A stretch of 48,417 bases of DNA from Temnopleurus reevesii (GCA_036244855.1 BQKZ01000271.1:78929-127345); one strand, 5' to 3'; numbered from the stretch's first letter, positions 1-11,679 are shown. Notes: generated from the sequence alone by a model not told the origin. A program made the numbers and translations.

Positions 1-347
1 ACATAGTGATGTGTAAAATTTCATTTGTCAAAAGGCAGAAAATATTATTCCAACAATGAAATGTGAAACGATATATGAATATGCAAAAGAGTCACGAATC
101 TAAATCACCTGAGAGAAAAGGACAAATAGGAATGGAAAATATTTCACGGTCTATTCCGAGATTTTACATGATATATAGTTGGCGAACCTCATATGATATA
201 TGTTTTAAAAAGAAAAATAGTACATCAAAACAATCAATAACTAAGTTATGTTCTTTTCTTTTCATTACTCAATGAAATAAGATATATCTGTTCTGAATTT
301 GTTCCATTGCAATACATTTTTGGATATACCCTGATAAAATGGATTTT

Positions 348-623
348 AGATTATATGATAATGATACTAGATGGAATTTATATAGTGCACGTATCCACTC
401 TGTGGAGTGCTGAGGCGCTTTGTATTAGCATTATCCTGGCTTTAGCCTGGTGTACATTAGCGCATATGGCATTTCAAGGAATAAATATTCTTACCAGGTA
501 CCCACTCACCTCACCTGGGTGGAGTGCAGCACAATGTGGATGAATTTTCTTGCTGAAGGAAATTAACGCCATGAGTGGGATTCGAACTTCCGACCCTCTG
601 GTTGGAAGAACCAGAACCATATA
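348..623 (-). mobile_element. tRNA-derived SINE in CA8 intron (copy 1, damaged head)
   Basis: Read on the minus strand, the element starts with a tRNA-like head whose B box (GTTCGAATCC, at about 578-587) is intact. A body follows containing CACCCAGGTGAGGTGAGTGG and TTCCTTGAAATGCCATA-like segments, then an AT-rich tail after a CACTATATAAATT motif. Compared with the copy at 2721-3001 the head is about 21 bp shorter and has lost the A-box part. It sits immediately upstream of the penultimate CA8 exon, in antisense orientation to the gene. Confidence 0.75.
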
Positions 624-662
624 TTCGTCTAAATTCCTTTTTCGTTTCTGCTATCATTGTAG

Positions 663-775
663 ATCCTCAACTTCGGGATTTCTGGACTTACCAAGGTTCA
701 TTGACCACGCCCCCTTGCTACGAACGAGTCACGTGGGTTCTCTTCCGATACCCGCTGACGATATCCATCTCACAG
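663..775 (+). CDS. CA8: CA8-like carbonic anhydrase-related protein, penultimate coding exon (copy 1)
   Basis: This internal exon has a consensus acceptor (polypyrimidine run ending TTGTAG at 657-662) and donor (CACAG|GTTTGT). It is 113 nt: two bases complete a split Asp codon, then 37 codons end in phase 0. The peptide includes [19 protein letters not shown] followed by [10 protein letters not shown], the alpha-carbonic anhydrase C-terminal core. The RYPLTIS run and the next exon match vertebrate CA8 rather than CA10/CA11 or catalytic CAs. In CA II numbering the LTTPP segment carries Thr199/Thr200; human CA8 has Ile at the second position as I recall it, so this homologue looks more CA-like there. 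CA8 proteins are cytosolic, non-catalytic members that lack a zinc-ligand His and in mammals bind the IP3 receptor; the ligand positions lie in exons upstream of the window, so catalytic status cannot be judged here. Confidence 0.93.
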
Positions 776-2017
776 GTTTGTATCTTAATTGGTTGATTGG
801 TTGATTTTTAGGCTGGATGGCGCTCTACAATCTTTGAGATTATTTGCGCCAGTCTTGAACGCAAATACTTTAAAGCCAAGAGGGGGCGCTTTTGAATGCG
901 TTCATTAAGAGTCATCGAAATATGAGTATAGATCTGTGTGGAGAGTTTGTCGATTGATAGTGCTGATGCTACAACCCAAAATTTGAAGCCATTTTGTTTT
1001 TAGCATTTCTATTCAATTCAAATTATCAAATTTTGTTATGAATTAAATTGTTCTATTTTTATTCATTTATTCGATAATGGAATAGAAATTGCATGGTGTG
1101 GATGGATGGGCGAATTTTACAACCATTTTTTCGCCTAATATGGATCGATTTCATACCGCTATACTGTTAATTGAGGGTCTTGCGCGAAACTTTTTCGACG
1201 TCATTTGTGTCACGGAGAGTAGTGAAAGAAGGATCCATGGATCAAATCAAATCAAATCCGCCCGTACGGGTAATGCAATGTATTGCTCAGCGCTGCTAGT
1301 TCCAGCGCCTTTGATCTGTGCAAGAATATAATCTGTAGATTCTTTGCTCCCAGGACATCTGGTACTTTTTTTTTAAAGTGGCATGCTTGGAAGTGTATTA
1401 TACTTTTAGAGCGCCCTCTGCTTGCTACAACATGGCTACTTTAATACTCCCCACCCTTATCTCAGAGTGAACTCTTCCCGATCACATCTCCAAATCCATC
1501 GGTTTACTTTTCAAATTCTCTTCCTAAGTTTTTTTTAAAAGAAAATATTAACCCAAAATAATATTTTAAGAAAAATAGAGATGAAAAGATAGGAACAAAA
1601 TCCCGCACTTTAGTCATGACTCTTAAATCTATGTCGCTCACTTTTGAAAATTTATTGTTCTTATGATTTTCTATGATTTTATTTTGGTTCGAAATATGAT
1701 TTGTTCTATTAAATCTAATGTATTGTTAAATCCTGACAATTGCTATTTTTACACTGAATTTGGTATCAATATATATTTTTATGTTGACCAGAATAAAGGA
1801 TATTTGACCGGTCACTATAAAGAAACATCATGTTGTCGCCAAACATGTAAGCATTTTACATAATGATGGTGAATTGTAAAGTTAACTCTCCTTTTTCAAC
1901 ATAAATTGGAGGAATTTTACATTTTACACGTTTAAAACTTACTAGATTTACCTTTCTTTTCATTCTTTCTTTTCATTCTTTCTTTTCATTCTTTCTTTTC
2001 ATTCTCTCTTTATGCAG
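776..2017 (+). other. CA8 last intron (copy 1)
   Basis: GT-AG intron of 1242 bp between the two CA8 exons, phase 0. It holds an 80-codon open frame (1089-1331) that is preserved in copy 2, but this has no recognisable domain and lies in a segment that is almost identical throughout, so it is best read as intron. The 3' end is a minisatellite that doubles as the polypyrimidine tract. Confidence 0.85.
1952..2003 (+). repeat. 13-bp x 4 minisatellite forming the polypyrimidine tract
   Basis: Four exact tandem units of CTTTCTTTTCATT run directly into CTCTCTTTATGCAG, the acceptor of the CA8 terminal exon. The same four units occur at 4344-4395 in the second version. Unit number could vary between alleles and alter acceptor strength; both versions seen here have four. 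Confidence 0.9.
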
Positions 2018-2152
2018 ATGGAAGAGTTTCGACGTTTGAAGAATCACGTGAAGGGTGACTTCTCCTTCCGGGGCGAGGAGGGTCTATTAGTCGATAACTT
2101 CCGGCCGACCCAACCTCTTAACGACAGAACCGTAGAAGCTTCATTTCAATGA
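2018..2152 (+). CDS. CA8: CA8-like carbonic anhydrase-related protein, terminal coding exon (copy 1)
   Basis: Preceded by a long pyrimidine tract and TTTATGCAG acceptor, this exon opens in phase 0, matching the phase in which 663-775 ends. It encodes 44 residues and a TGA stop at 2150-2152. Only this frame is open; the other two stop within about 13 codons. The peptide begins [13 protein letters not shown] and contains [14 protein letters not shown], ending EASFQ. That lines up with the vertebrate CA8 C terminus ([24 protein letters not shown]), including the end point, so no residues are missing at the C terminus. The leading ATG is an internal Met codon, not a start. Together with 663-775 it supplies about the last 82 residues of a protein that is near 290 residues in vertebrates; the N-terminal exons lie left of the window. 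Confidence 0.94.
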   Translation: MEEFRRLKNHVKGDFSFRGEEGLLVDNFRPTQPLNDRTVEASFQ

Positions 2153-2447
2153 TAATAATATTGATATTTATCTTGTTTATTTTGTCATTGATGAAATTAA
2201 TTTTTGTAGACAATGTAAATAATCATCAATACAACAACGAATGTAGTACTACTGCACTGTGAGCCGAAGAGACAAAGGATTTTGACAAAGTAAACAACTG
2301 TTATTCAGGTTTTCACAATAGTCTTCGCAAAATGGACTGACGATTTGGACAAAGTAAACAATTACCATTATGATTGAAGCATTCCAATAGGAAGATGTAC
2401 ATGAAATATCCTTCCCCTCTTTTTCTGCGGAGAAACGTCACATGGAT

Positions 2448-2448
2448 N
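2448..2448. other. Single-N contig junction
   Basis: An isolated N. Sequence to its right restarts at the equivalent of position 111, so this is a join between overlapping contigs or haplotypes and not a sequencing ambiguity. Confidence 0.85.
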
Positions 2449-2720
2449 GAGAGAAAAAAAGACGAATAGGAATGGAAAATATTTCACGGACTATTCCGAG
2501 ATTTTACATGATATATATAGTTATATAGATATATATAGCGAACCTTATAATATATGTTTAAAAAAAACAAAAGAGTACTTCAAAACAATCAATAAGTAAG
2601 TTGTGCTTTTCTCTATCCATAACTTAAAGAATAAGATCTATCCTTTCTGAATTTGTTCAATCGCAATAATTTGCATACCCTGAAAAAAAAGGAGAAATCG
2701 TTATGTGCCATGGATTTCAG

Positions 2721-3001
2721 ATTATATAATAATAATAGATGCAATTTATATCGCGCGCGTATCCACTCTGCAGAGTGCTTTAGGCGCTTTGCATTATCAT
2801 TACCATGGCTCGTTGTACACCAGCACTTATGGCCTTTCAAGGAATGAATATTCCTGCCAGGTACCCATTCACCTCACCTGGGATGAGTTCAGTACAACAT
2901 GGATGAATTTCTTGCTGAAGGAAATTAACGCCATGAGTGGGATTCGAACGTACGACCGTCTGGTTGGTAGGCGAGAGTCAGAACCACTACACCACGGCGT
3001 C
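2721..3001 (-). mobile_element. tRNA-derived SINE in CA8 intron (copy 2, complete head)
   Basis: On the minus strand the head carries a plausible A box (GTGGTGTAGTGGTTC) and B box (GTTCGAATCCC, about 2938-2948), followed by the same body and tail as 348-623. It is the most complete example of this family in the window and can serve as the reference for the others. Confidence 0.78.
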
Positions 3002-3045
3002 ATATATTCGTCTAAATTCCTTTTTCTTTTCTGATATCTTTGTAG

Positions 3046-3158
3046 ATCCTCAACTTCGGGATTTCTGGACTTACCAAGGTTCATTGACCACGCCCCCTTG
3101 CTACGAACGAGTCACGTGGGTTCTCTTCCGATACCCGCTGACGATATCCATCTCACAG
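3046..3158 (+). CDS. CA8: CA8-like penultimate coding exon (copy 2)
   Basis: No base difference from 663-775 was seen: same 113-nt length, phases, LTTPP segment and donor. The acceptor is TTTGTAG with a slightly different pyrimidine tract. It lies in the block between the single Ns at 2448 and 4568, so it is probably the other allele's exon and not an additional exon of the gene. If the duplication were real, splicing from 775 into 3046 would break the CA fold and shift the frame, because 775 ends in phase 0 while 3046 expects one base of a split codon. Confidence 0.9.
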
Positions 3159-4409
3159 GTTTGTATCTTAATTGGTTGATTGGTTGATTTTTAGGCTGGA
3201 TGGCGCTCTACAATCTTTGAGATTATATGCGCCAGTCTTGAACGCAAATACTTTAAAGCCAAGAGGGGGCGCTTTTGAATGCGTTCATTAAGAGTCACGG
3301 AAATATGAGTATAGATCTGTGTGGAGAGTTTGTCGATTGATAGTGCTGATGCTACAACCCAAAATTTGAAGCCATTTTGTTTTTAGCATTTCTATTCAAT
3401 TCAAATTATCAAATTTTGTTATGAATTAAATTGTTCTATTTTTATTCATTTATTCGATAATGGAATAGAAATTGCATGGTGTGGATGGATGGGCGAATTT
3501 TACAACCATTTTTTCGCCTAATATGGATCGATTTCATACCGCTATACTGTTAATTGAGGGTCTTGCGCGAAACTTTTTCGACGTCATTTGTGTCACGGAG
3601 AGTAGTGAAAGAAGGATCCATGGATCAAATCAAATCAAATCCGCCCGTACGGGTAATGCAATGTATTGCTCAGCGCTGCTAGTTCCAGCGCCTTTGATCT
3701 GTGCAAGAATATAATCTGTAGATTCTTTGCTCCCAGGACATCTGGTACTTTTTTTTTAAAGTGGCATGCTTGGAAGTGTATTATACTTTTAGAGCGCCCT
3801 CTGCTTGCTCCAACATGGCTACTTTAATACTCACCACCCTTATCTCAGCGTGAATTCTTCCTGATCACACCTCCAAATCCACCGATTTACTTTTCAAATT
3901 CTCTTCCTAACTTTTCTTGAAAAGAAAATATTAACCCAAAATAATATTATATAATAATAAGAAAAATAGAGATGAAAATATAGGAACAAAATCCTGCACT
4001 TTAGTCATGACTCTCGAATCTATGTCGCTCACTTTTGAAAATTTATTGTTCTTATGATTTTCTATGATTTTATTTTGGTTCGAAATATGATTTGTTCTAT
4101 TAAATCTAATGTATTGTTAAATGATGACAATTGCTATTTTTTACACTGACTTTGGTATGAATATATATTTTTATGTTGACCAGAATAAAGGATATTTGAC
4201 CGGTCACTATAAAGAAACATCATGTTGTCGCCAAACATGTAAGCATTTTACATAATGATGGTGAATTGTAAAGTTAACTCTCCTTTTTCAACATAAATTG
4301 GAGGAATTTTACATTTTACACGTTTAAAACTTACTAGATTTACCTTTCTTTTCATTCTTTCTTTTCATTCTTTCTTTTCATTCTTTCTTTTCATTCTCTC
4401 TTTATGCAG
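3159..4409 (+). other. CA8 last intron (copy 2)
   Basis: Counterpart of 776-2017, 1251 bp, GT-AG. The small length difference comes from short AT-rich indels near 3950. It retains the four 13-bp pyrimidine units before the acceptor. Confidence 0.8.
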
Positions 4410-4544
4410 ATGGAAGAGTTTCGACGTTTGAAGAATCACGTGAAGGGTGACTTCTCCTTCCGGGGCGAGGAGGGTCTATTAGTCGATAACTTCCGGCCGA
4501 CCCAACCTCTTAACGACAGAACCGTAGAAGCTTCATTTCAGTGA
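4410..4544 (+). CDS. CA8: CA8-like terminal coding exon (copy 2)
   Basis: The encoded 44 residues and stop are identical to 2018-2152. The only difference seen is the last Gln codon, CAG here versus CAA, which is synonymous. Preservation of protein sequence with silent change fits two functional alleles. The following untranslated bases (GATAATAA) are shared before the block ends at the single N at 4568. Confidence 0.9.
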   Translation: MEEFRRLKNHVKGDFSFRGEEGLLVDNFRPTQPLNDRTVEASFQ

Positions 4545-4567
4545 TAATAACATTCATATTTATCTTG

Positions 4568-4568
4568 N
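4568..4568. other. Single-N contig junction
   Basis: An isolated N. The sequence to the right (4569-4792) overlaps 2229-2447, the end of the first contig, and then continues into new sequence. Confidence 0.85.
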
Positions 4569-6343
4569 ATACAACAACAAATGTATAATTAATGCACTGT
4601 GAGCTGAAGAGACAAATGATTTTGACAAAGTAAACAACTCGTATTCAGGTTTTCACAATACATGTAGTCTTCGCAAAATGGACTGACGATTTGGACAAAG
4701 TAAACAATTACCATTATGATTAAAGCATTCCAATAGAAAGATGTACATGAAATATCATTCCCCTCTTTTTCTGCGGAGAAACGTCACATGGACTTCGCAT
4801 TTGTTAAGTGAATAATCAGGGAAGCTATTTTCTTTTTTTTTTGTTCATGTTGTGAAAGCTTAAAATGAAGTTGTTTGCTTTGTCCAATTCCTTTTTCAAT
4901 TCTACTCGTACTGATGGTGATTTCATTGTTGATTGTGCCAATTTATGGAATTTAAATCCATATAATATCAGTACTGTCCATTTTGATTGCAACAGTGTAG
5001 AACCATCATCAAAATATAATCAGAATACAGGAACAAATTAATTATTTTGGTTTAGTTTACAAGAATCCGAAAAGAACATCAGCACAGATATATTGTCATC
5101 AATCTAATTTAGTTCTTGCTTTGTTTTGTATTTTGTTGTTTGGATTTGCTTTTCACTTTTTGTTTTGTTTTCTTGCCTCCCTACGTTGGGTGTTTCACAT
5201 GTACCTGATAATTGCAAACACATTCCGACCCTTTTCCTCGATTTTGTATTAAATCAATACGAGATTGGTATCATTAGCATCATCATTATCTCTCACTTGA
5301 TTAATCCTATCATTTTTGTGGAAAAATCGACACAATTATTGTAGATTATACATTATTGTATTGTTAAATGTACATGTACATCATCTTGTTGACTTGGAGG
5401 AGAGACATTATTTGTTAGTACAGTGGACGATAAAAAAAAAGGAATGCATGGAATAATGTGTTTTCAGTGACGTCATTCATCCACCATATTATAAGCAAAG
5501 TACTTATAGACCAATGTGAATCAGTATATTAACGTCCAATGCTTACATGGTTTCATGCGTGGATTAGTGTTTGTATAACACGAAGGACTGTAACGTCACA
5601 TGAAGACACTTTTGGTAACATAAAAATATGTGCGTGATATTTCTGATTGATATAATTTGCCATATAATCTTCACCTGTTAACAACTGATATAGTAATTCG
5701 GGAAACCAAATTGTAAATTTTAATCATATTTCAAGAAATTGAATTATCTTATTTTTTCTACTTTACGCCGAGACAGAATATGAACGACCATGGTCATAAC
5801 TTTTACCCACGTTATCTGTGACGAATGTTATGTAAACCAGAAGAAAAAGCTCGGACATTCCCATGTTTACCTTGTGCAATAACGAATTACTCACTATTAT
5901 ACGTTGAAGTACAAAATAATTCTTTCATTGAGCTGTATATATCATTACGAACAAAATATTCTGCATCTATTAGTTCACACAATAACTGACCCCCTTCAAT
6001 ACATGGGTATAGTTAAAATATTGCCCTTTCATGAAAAGAGGTTGCAATATTGCATCCTAAAAGATGCTCAAAGTGTTGCATTACTTTGCTCCATTGAAGG
6101 TCTGAAGTTGTACTTTCTTTCTTCGTGTTAATGTTAAATTCATCTAGAAATAACTTATTTATTTTTTTCTTTTAATATACTGTCTAATCATATCATATAT
6201 TTTTGTTCTTTAAGTAGATAGGTAGATCATTCAGTCATTACTTATTTATTCGTTAGATGATTTTCTTTTCTTTCAGGCTCCATAGCACGACTACAAACAT
6301 TATTAATTTATTGTTTAATTCTTAGGTACTATACTAAGCATTT
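4569..6343. other. CA8 3' flank, no further gene seen
   Basis: The first ~220 bp repeat the 3' flank at 2229-2447. The rest is AT-rich, with stop codons in all frames and no coding exon recognised. Part is probably CA8 3' untranslated region, but no clear canonical polyadenylation signal lies close downstream of the stop, so the transcript end could not be placed. Confidence 0.5.
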
Positions 6344-6454
6344 GCACGTGCAGCGCCCAAACTCTGGAATAAACTACCTATTGAAATACGAAATTCATCC
6401 TCATTCAAATCGAAGCTTTAAGCATATCTTTTTGACACGCCATTATAATAAGAG
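6344..6454 (+). mobile_element. Non-LTR retrotransposon remnant, C-terminal tail of reverse transcriptase ORF
   Basis: In the frame starting at 6344 the translation reads AAPKLWNKLPIEIRNSSSF and continues into a KSKL.AYLF-type ending. This matches the conserved C-terminal tail after the reverse transcriptase domain in CR1/L2/Jockey-like elements (typically APKLWNSLP..IR...SFK..LK.YLF). A stop codon interrupts the tail, and no upstream RT motifs were found, so it is a dead, short fragment. Confidence 0.7.
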
Positions 6455-9400
6455 TCTTTTTAGCACAGTAGAATATATGAATATAGTTTCTGTGCTATAT
6501 AATATCATGATTAGTATTAGTAGTATTAGTACTACACGACAGTATATCGTCAGAGTTTACGCATGCGTTGTTTTGTATATTTTCGAGCCCCAAATGCAAC
6601 ACATAATTATTGAAGTACTTCACTAAATTAGTATCACTTGTCTCAAAAGAGTAAAAATTTCTCTTCTTGTGACATTGAAATGGATCATTTCAGTCTATGA
6701 GTTGATGATATTGAATATCATATAAATTAATGCACATCGTGAACTTTTGTCATTTCATTGTATTTGCATTCTATATTTCCTATTCGGATGTCATTTATGT
6801 ATTTTATAAATATCCTTTGTGCGTTGTTTGGCCGAATTGAACAATTTTACGCAGCAATTGAAGTTCACATTGTATTTGTCTTCCGCTTATATCGCACTCG
6901 AACAAACTTTTCTACGTTGTACTGAACACAGTCCAAATCGAAATAACAAAGCTATTTTGATAGTTAAGTTGGCTACGAACAGTAGAAATGTATTTTCATG
7001 TTGTATTTATATCAATCAAAGTAACAAAACTAAGTGGAAAGTCAAGTTGGCTAAAAGTAGTGGAAGTATATATACTCATTCCATCCTCGTTTATTTGTGA
7101 ACAAGAGTTTTTTTAGTTGATATAAAACTGTAATAGATCACTTTGTGTTATTTTTGTAATGATATTTTTATTGTTTTCTCTCAAATCAAAACATATTAAA
7201 ACTTATATGTGACAAAATGTAAACAAAATTCTAAATTTAGTATAAATTGTTTCTTAAATCAGAACAGTCTTACACAAATTGCAATGACAAAATTACATAC
7301 ATTCTTTATAAGAAATAGATGTTATGCAGTCTATGCCGATACCATGTTCTGTAAAAAAAAAAATGTACCTACACTCCTAATACTTATTTCCTACATCTTA
7401 TTCATAATACACAGGATGCATGCTTTAAGTGTGAATAGTATAGGTACATCATTTTATATGTGAGACTGTGAAATTGTCTATTTTCTTTGAAGATGAGATT
7501 GCTCGTATAACTTTTACGTTCTTTATATATTTGAATATTTATCTAGGATACCTTTATCAATCTAAAGCACTTTCTGGTCATGTGATGATTTGAATTCACT
7601 AAGATAGCTACTGTGAAAGAAATGTAATAAGATATTGAAATTATTTCCATACTTATGAAATTTAATTATTGAATGGTCGTCATATATGTGCTGAAATAGT
7701 AGTTTATGCAGACTAATACAAAACTGCCTGAATCAATTCATGAACAAATATAAATGTAATAAAACAGACAATGTATTCCAAAGAACCTAACCTTCATTTT
7801 CAAATTTTATATTTTTGTTGTCTACTTTGAAAGAGCAAGAGCTATAGAGAGAGAGTAGGAAAAGAGAGTTAAATTAAGTTTTGGCAGACTTCTATACCAA
7901 TCAGATATAATTGTTCAAATCTGACAGAATACAGTAAGAACCCGTTCAGATATACAGCATTAAACCATATTAACAGAAACTAATGTAACAAGCCGTCACA
8001 AAACTGGACTTCCTCACTGGTTTAGAAATCCACTTCGCGAGGTAGATTTTCGTGACCAGTCACGTCTTTCGGATGGTGACGTTAAAGGTCTGTCATTCTA
8101 TCTCTCTTCTGTTCCTTTAATAAATACGTAAAGTTGATTGATGCACGCCGTTAAACTCAAAATTCCTTCCTTCCCCTGCAGTTGAGTTGTATGTGTGCCA
8201 ACTCTGAGTTTCACAAGATATGAATTGATATTCACATTAATTTGAGAAACTTGCTATTTCATGGGCATCACATGAAAAGGTCCACCCAAACCATTAAAGC
8301 ATTTTCCTTACTAAAAGTTGACTTTTAAAGCTAAATATTTTTAGTGTGATTACGTACAACATTAACTATTCATATAGCACATATTACCCGACATTTGAGA
8401 CTTTTATTATCTTTTTTTTTTAAATTAAACAAATGTTATACAAGGCCTTTAAACACTACTCGATATACATTGTACTCAGTGCTGCTATTCTGTCAGCCCA
8501 TCCAATAAATTGCCAGAGGTGTACCTAACAAATTCATCAATATTTGACACTTGCCAATGTTTGTAAATGTCTCCCGTTCTCGCGCCCCATGTGTCAGTAT
8601 TTTCATTCTTGCTCCACCCTCTTACAATCATGGCAAACGAACAATTTGTTTTCAATTAATCATTAGGATCGACATCGCAAATACATTTCACCGACAGAAT
8701 GTACACATGGCTGAATGCGGAGCCATTATGTACGACACCCTCTCTTGGATCTAATGATGCGTGTCTATGGAAACCATAGTCTGGTGGCCAATAAAAATGT
8801 GTTTTGCTCGATCAAATAGAAGGGGACGATTGCACTGCACTTCCTAAAGGATGTCCCAAATTTCGCAAGACATAAATCGAAATATTACATTGCTTAACAT
8901 GTGAATCCAGAATTAATGGAATACAGTCTAGACGAAACTATCTGTAAAAGTACACATTATATAATTGTAGATGTTGGCACCTGCCTCTGCAACTATATAC
9001 CTAATATATGTAGCTATAGATCTAGGCCTTATATATATAATGTCTAAAATACAATATAATAGATCAGCTTATTTGATAGGTTTTTTATACTTTGTATCCA
9101 TAGTTTAAGAATATATGCTAAAACGAAACTTCAATTTTGGTCTTCTGCTTTTTTTTCTTCCGGTTCAATAGTTTTGGTTTATTCAGGTCTTTGAATAACA
9201 TATCAGTTTCATTAGCACAAAATAAAGTAATTACACAAATGATAATAGGCATCATTATATAACAATTGGCTGATTGACGACACAATACATAGTTGAAAGT
9301 TTATACGGTCAATACAGATTGAAAATTCGTAACCTAACAAAATGTCTGGTGTTGCCAACGTAAGGAAGAAATTGCAATTTCTGGTAAAAAAATATTCTCG

Positions 9401-11504
9401 TCCAAAATAGGTTGAAATTATTTTGTCAGTGGATACTACCCCTTTCAAAATTGGAATGGTCACCCGCAGAGTTGCACTTTGGTTAGTCCTCTGGTAATCT
9501 AGTGGAATCGATTATAGGCCTCAATTTGACACGATTGAATCGATCGTGGGCACTCGGCACACTGGTCCCCGATTAAATCGCCAGTTTGCGGACCGGGAGG
9601 AAAATATTGACCAACTTCAAAAGTGACAATTCTCAACCACTTTACTCTGTTTGGGAACAGCTGTTAGGGCATGATGGCTTGCATAAGAAACGTACTATTT
9701 ACAGGAGCGGTAGTTTGTATTTCAGACAAATTAAGTAGGAGACACAAGTGGCGGGGCTGAAAGCACTGCCATTATAATTATCTGCATGCATTTGCTAAGT
9801 TTGGGGGCTGCCACCATCCCCTAACCTTTCTAACTTAAGGTATTATATGTTTAATATATCATATGATATATGTTTAATCTTTTAACTTTAATGTGGCTTA
9901 ATAGTCCAGAGGCACCGGTATATACGGTTTTGTTAGAAAAAGTCTTTGGTTGGTACGCTTTTCTCATCAAACGATAGCTTATCATCCAAAGCATGATTTC
10001 GCAAAAGTTTTTTTATGTTACTGATGCATTCCCATAATATGAATCGGTTGTTTTTCAAAGAGAATAACAATTACAAACTAATTTGTCGGTTGAAAGTTAA
10101 AAGAGAGCTATTGATCTTGACGGTGATCGCAAACTTGTCATAAAGCCAGCCAATTATCACATCAGCCACAATGAGAGCCTAGAGGGGGGTGAAGGCGCAT
10201 GAGTGAAGGTGAACGCTTAAACGCACACCTCGCTTCAAACCTAATTCGTATTTGTGTTCGATTAGACGAAGTGTCAAATGCCATTGAACTGGAAGATGCA
10301 GTGGGGTAAAAAGATAACCCCGTTTTCTTCTCTCCCGCCACTTACGCGCTCATTTAAAAGCTAATAAATTGAAAATGGATCGCTTTGATAAAACAATTGC
10401 TTTCACGCGCGCTGAGGCCGATTTACATGCTCCCTCATGTAAATACAAGAGACGTGTCCGCGAGGGTTTCCTGAATTTCTTGAACTTCTGCATCTCTCGG
10501 GAACTGGAAAATTTGTCGCCTCCAGAGACACTCTGGGAAACACAGGAATTTCAATAGGATGGCGTTTTATACACACGCCAAATTGTGATTAATTCGTAGG
10601 TTATAGGCATGGAGAACATAAAAATCTGCAGTGTTTTCAATTAGATGGTTGTTCTGTGGGGCTGTAGGAAGATGCATTATGTGGGTGAGGGGTCTGACAA
10701 GTGATGCAGCGGTAAAATGATTCGGACTGACATCCTGACTGCGGGCTGGAGTCGTGGGCGCAAACCGAGCGTGCGCAAGTTATTACCTATATAATGATTG
10801 TCTACTCCGCACCTAAATAACAATTTGGATAGCAATAAAGCAAATGCACACGCACACGCACAAGGTTCTGTTTGCGTGCGTGCATGCAATACGTACGTGC
10901 GCGCGGCGTCAGATAATGGCCGCCAAAAGCAGAAGCCGCGAGCCGGACCCAATAAACGTAGGAATGAAGCGATAATCGCCAATGGGGTTAAAACATTTTG
11001 ACATCTTAAGTTAGAGGCGTACATTTTGAGAATTTTCATCGGCAAATCATGTTTGACAGAATCAAATCTATTAATGGCTGAGTGGTTTTCTGACTAGGAG
11101 CAGTTATAATGTGCACTTAACGCGCGGAAGTGAGATTGCGCAGGAGACGAACGGACCGTATTTATACGCGTCTCAATCAATTATGCGTAATTGCCTTGAA
11201 ATGAAATATCATTGAAGTCAGACATTTAAGAGAAATTCTGCAAGATTGGCGAAGTGGTTATTATGAAAGCTTCTAAATCATCAGCTAATTTGAAGCTATC
11301 AAGAGCTATTACGGGGAACCGTTCCGCGGCTCATGAATAATTTAGTTTGATTCGAAAGTAATAATTTCCAATAGTACCTCGCATATCTTTATAAAACGAA
11401 AGGATTTAGATCCGCCAATAAAATCTTGTTAGCATTTTAATGGCGTCGGGTAGGTTTCGTGATGGTGGTAATTTTTAAGATTACTTTGTACTTGTGTTTG
11501 AAAC
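6455..11504. other. Intergenic, no gene or clear element recognised
   Basis: About 5 kb of AT-rich sequence. ORFs are all under 125 codons, show no family motifs and are scattered over both strands. Small items seen: a perfect 18-bp palindrome near 9855 and a CG/CA alternating tract near 10845-10905. Confidence 0.5.
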
Positions 11505-11572
11505 CCAATGATTTTATTTTTTTATTTTTATTTTTTTTATTTTTTTTTTATTTTTTATTTTTTTTTTATAGA
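11505..11572. repeat. T-rich low-complexity tract
   Basis: Runs of T interrupted by single A bases over about 65 bp. It may be the complement of a retroposed A-rich tail on the minus strand, but no element body was recognised next to it. Confidence 0.7.
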
Positions 11573-11679
11573 TGCCTCATGATTTTAGAGATGGTGTTGT
11601 GGAGGTGAATTGTTGCGATTTTTGTTGTGAAAGTGGCAAGGACTGTGTAGTAGTATTGGTATTGGTGATTATGAGTGGG

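Larger units (their letters stand above)
2449..4567 (+). repeat. Redundant second version of 111-2175 (probable haplotig)
   Basis: The whole 2.1-kb block between two single Ns aligns end to end with 111-2175: same order of SINE, CA8 exon, intron, 13-bp minisatellite and terminal exon. Identity is near complete in the exons and much of the intron, but visibly lower in the SINE and in a patch near 3830-3900. Because it is contained in the left contig, and the contig starting at 4569 overlaps the left contig's end, an alternative haplotype is the simplest reading. A real tandem duplication is the alternative. Confidence 0.85.

Noticed and set aside
1089..1331. 80-codon ORF preserved identically in both CA8-locus versions (also 3472-3714)
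   Set aside because: It lies inside the CA8 intron in a segment that is near-identical throughout, so preservation says nothing about coding. It has no splice-site support and no known domain.
8016..8061. Imperfect foldback around CTTCGCGAG
   Set aside because: Pairing is interrupted and there is no second copy or flanking duplication; kept only as a weak hairpin.
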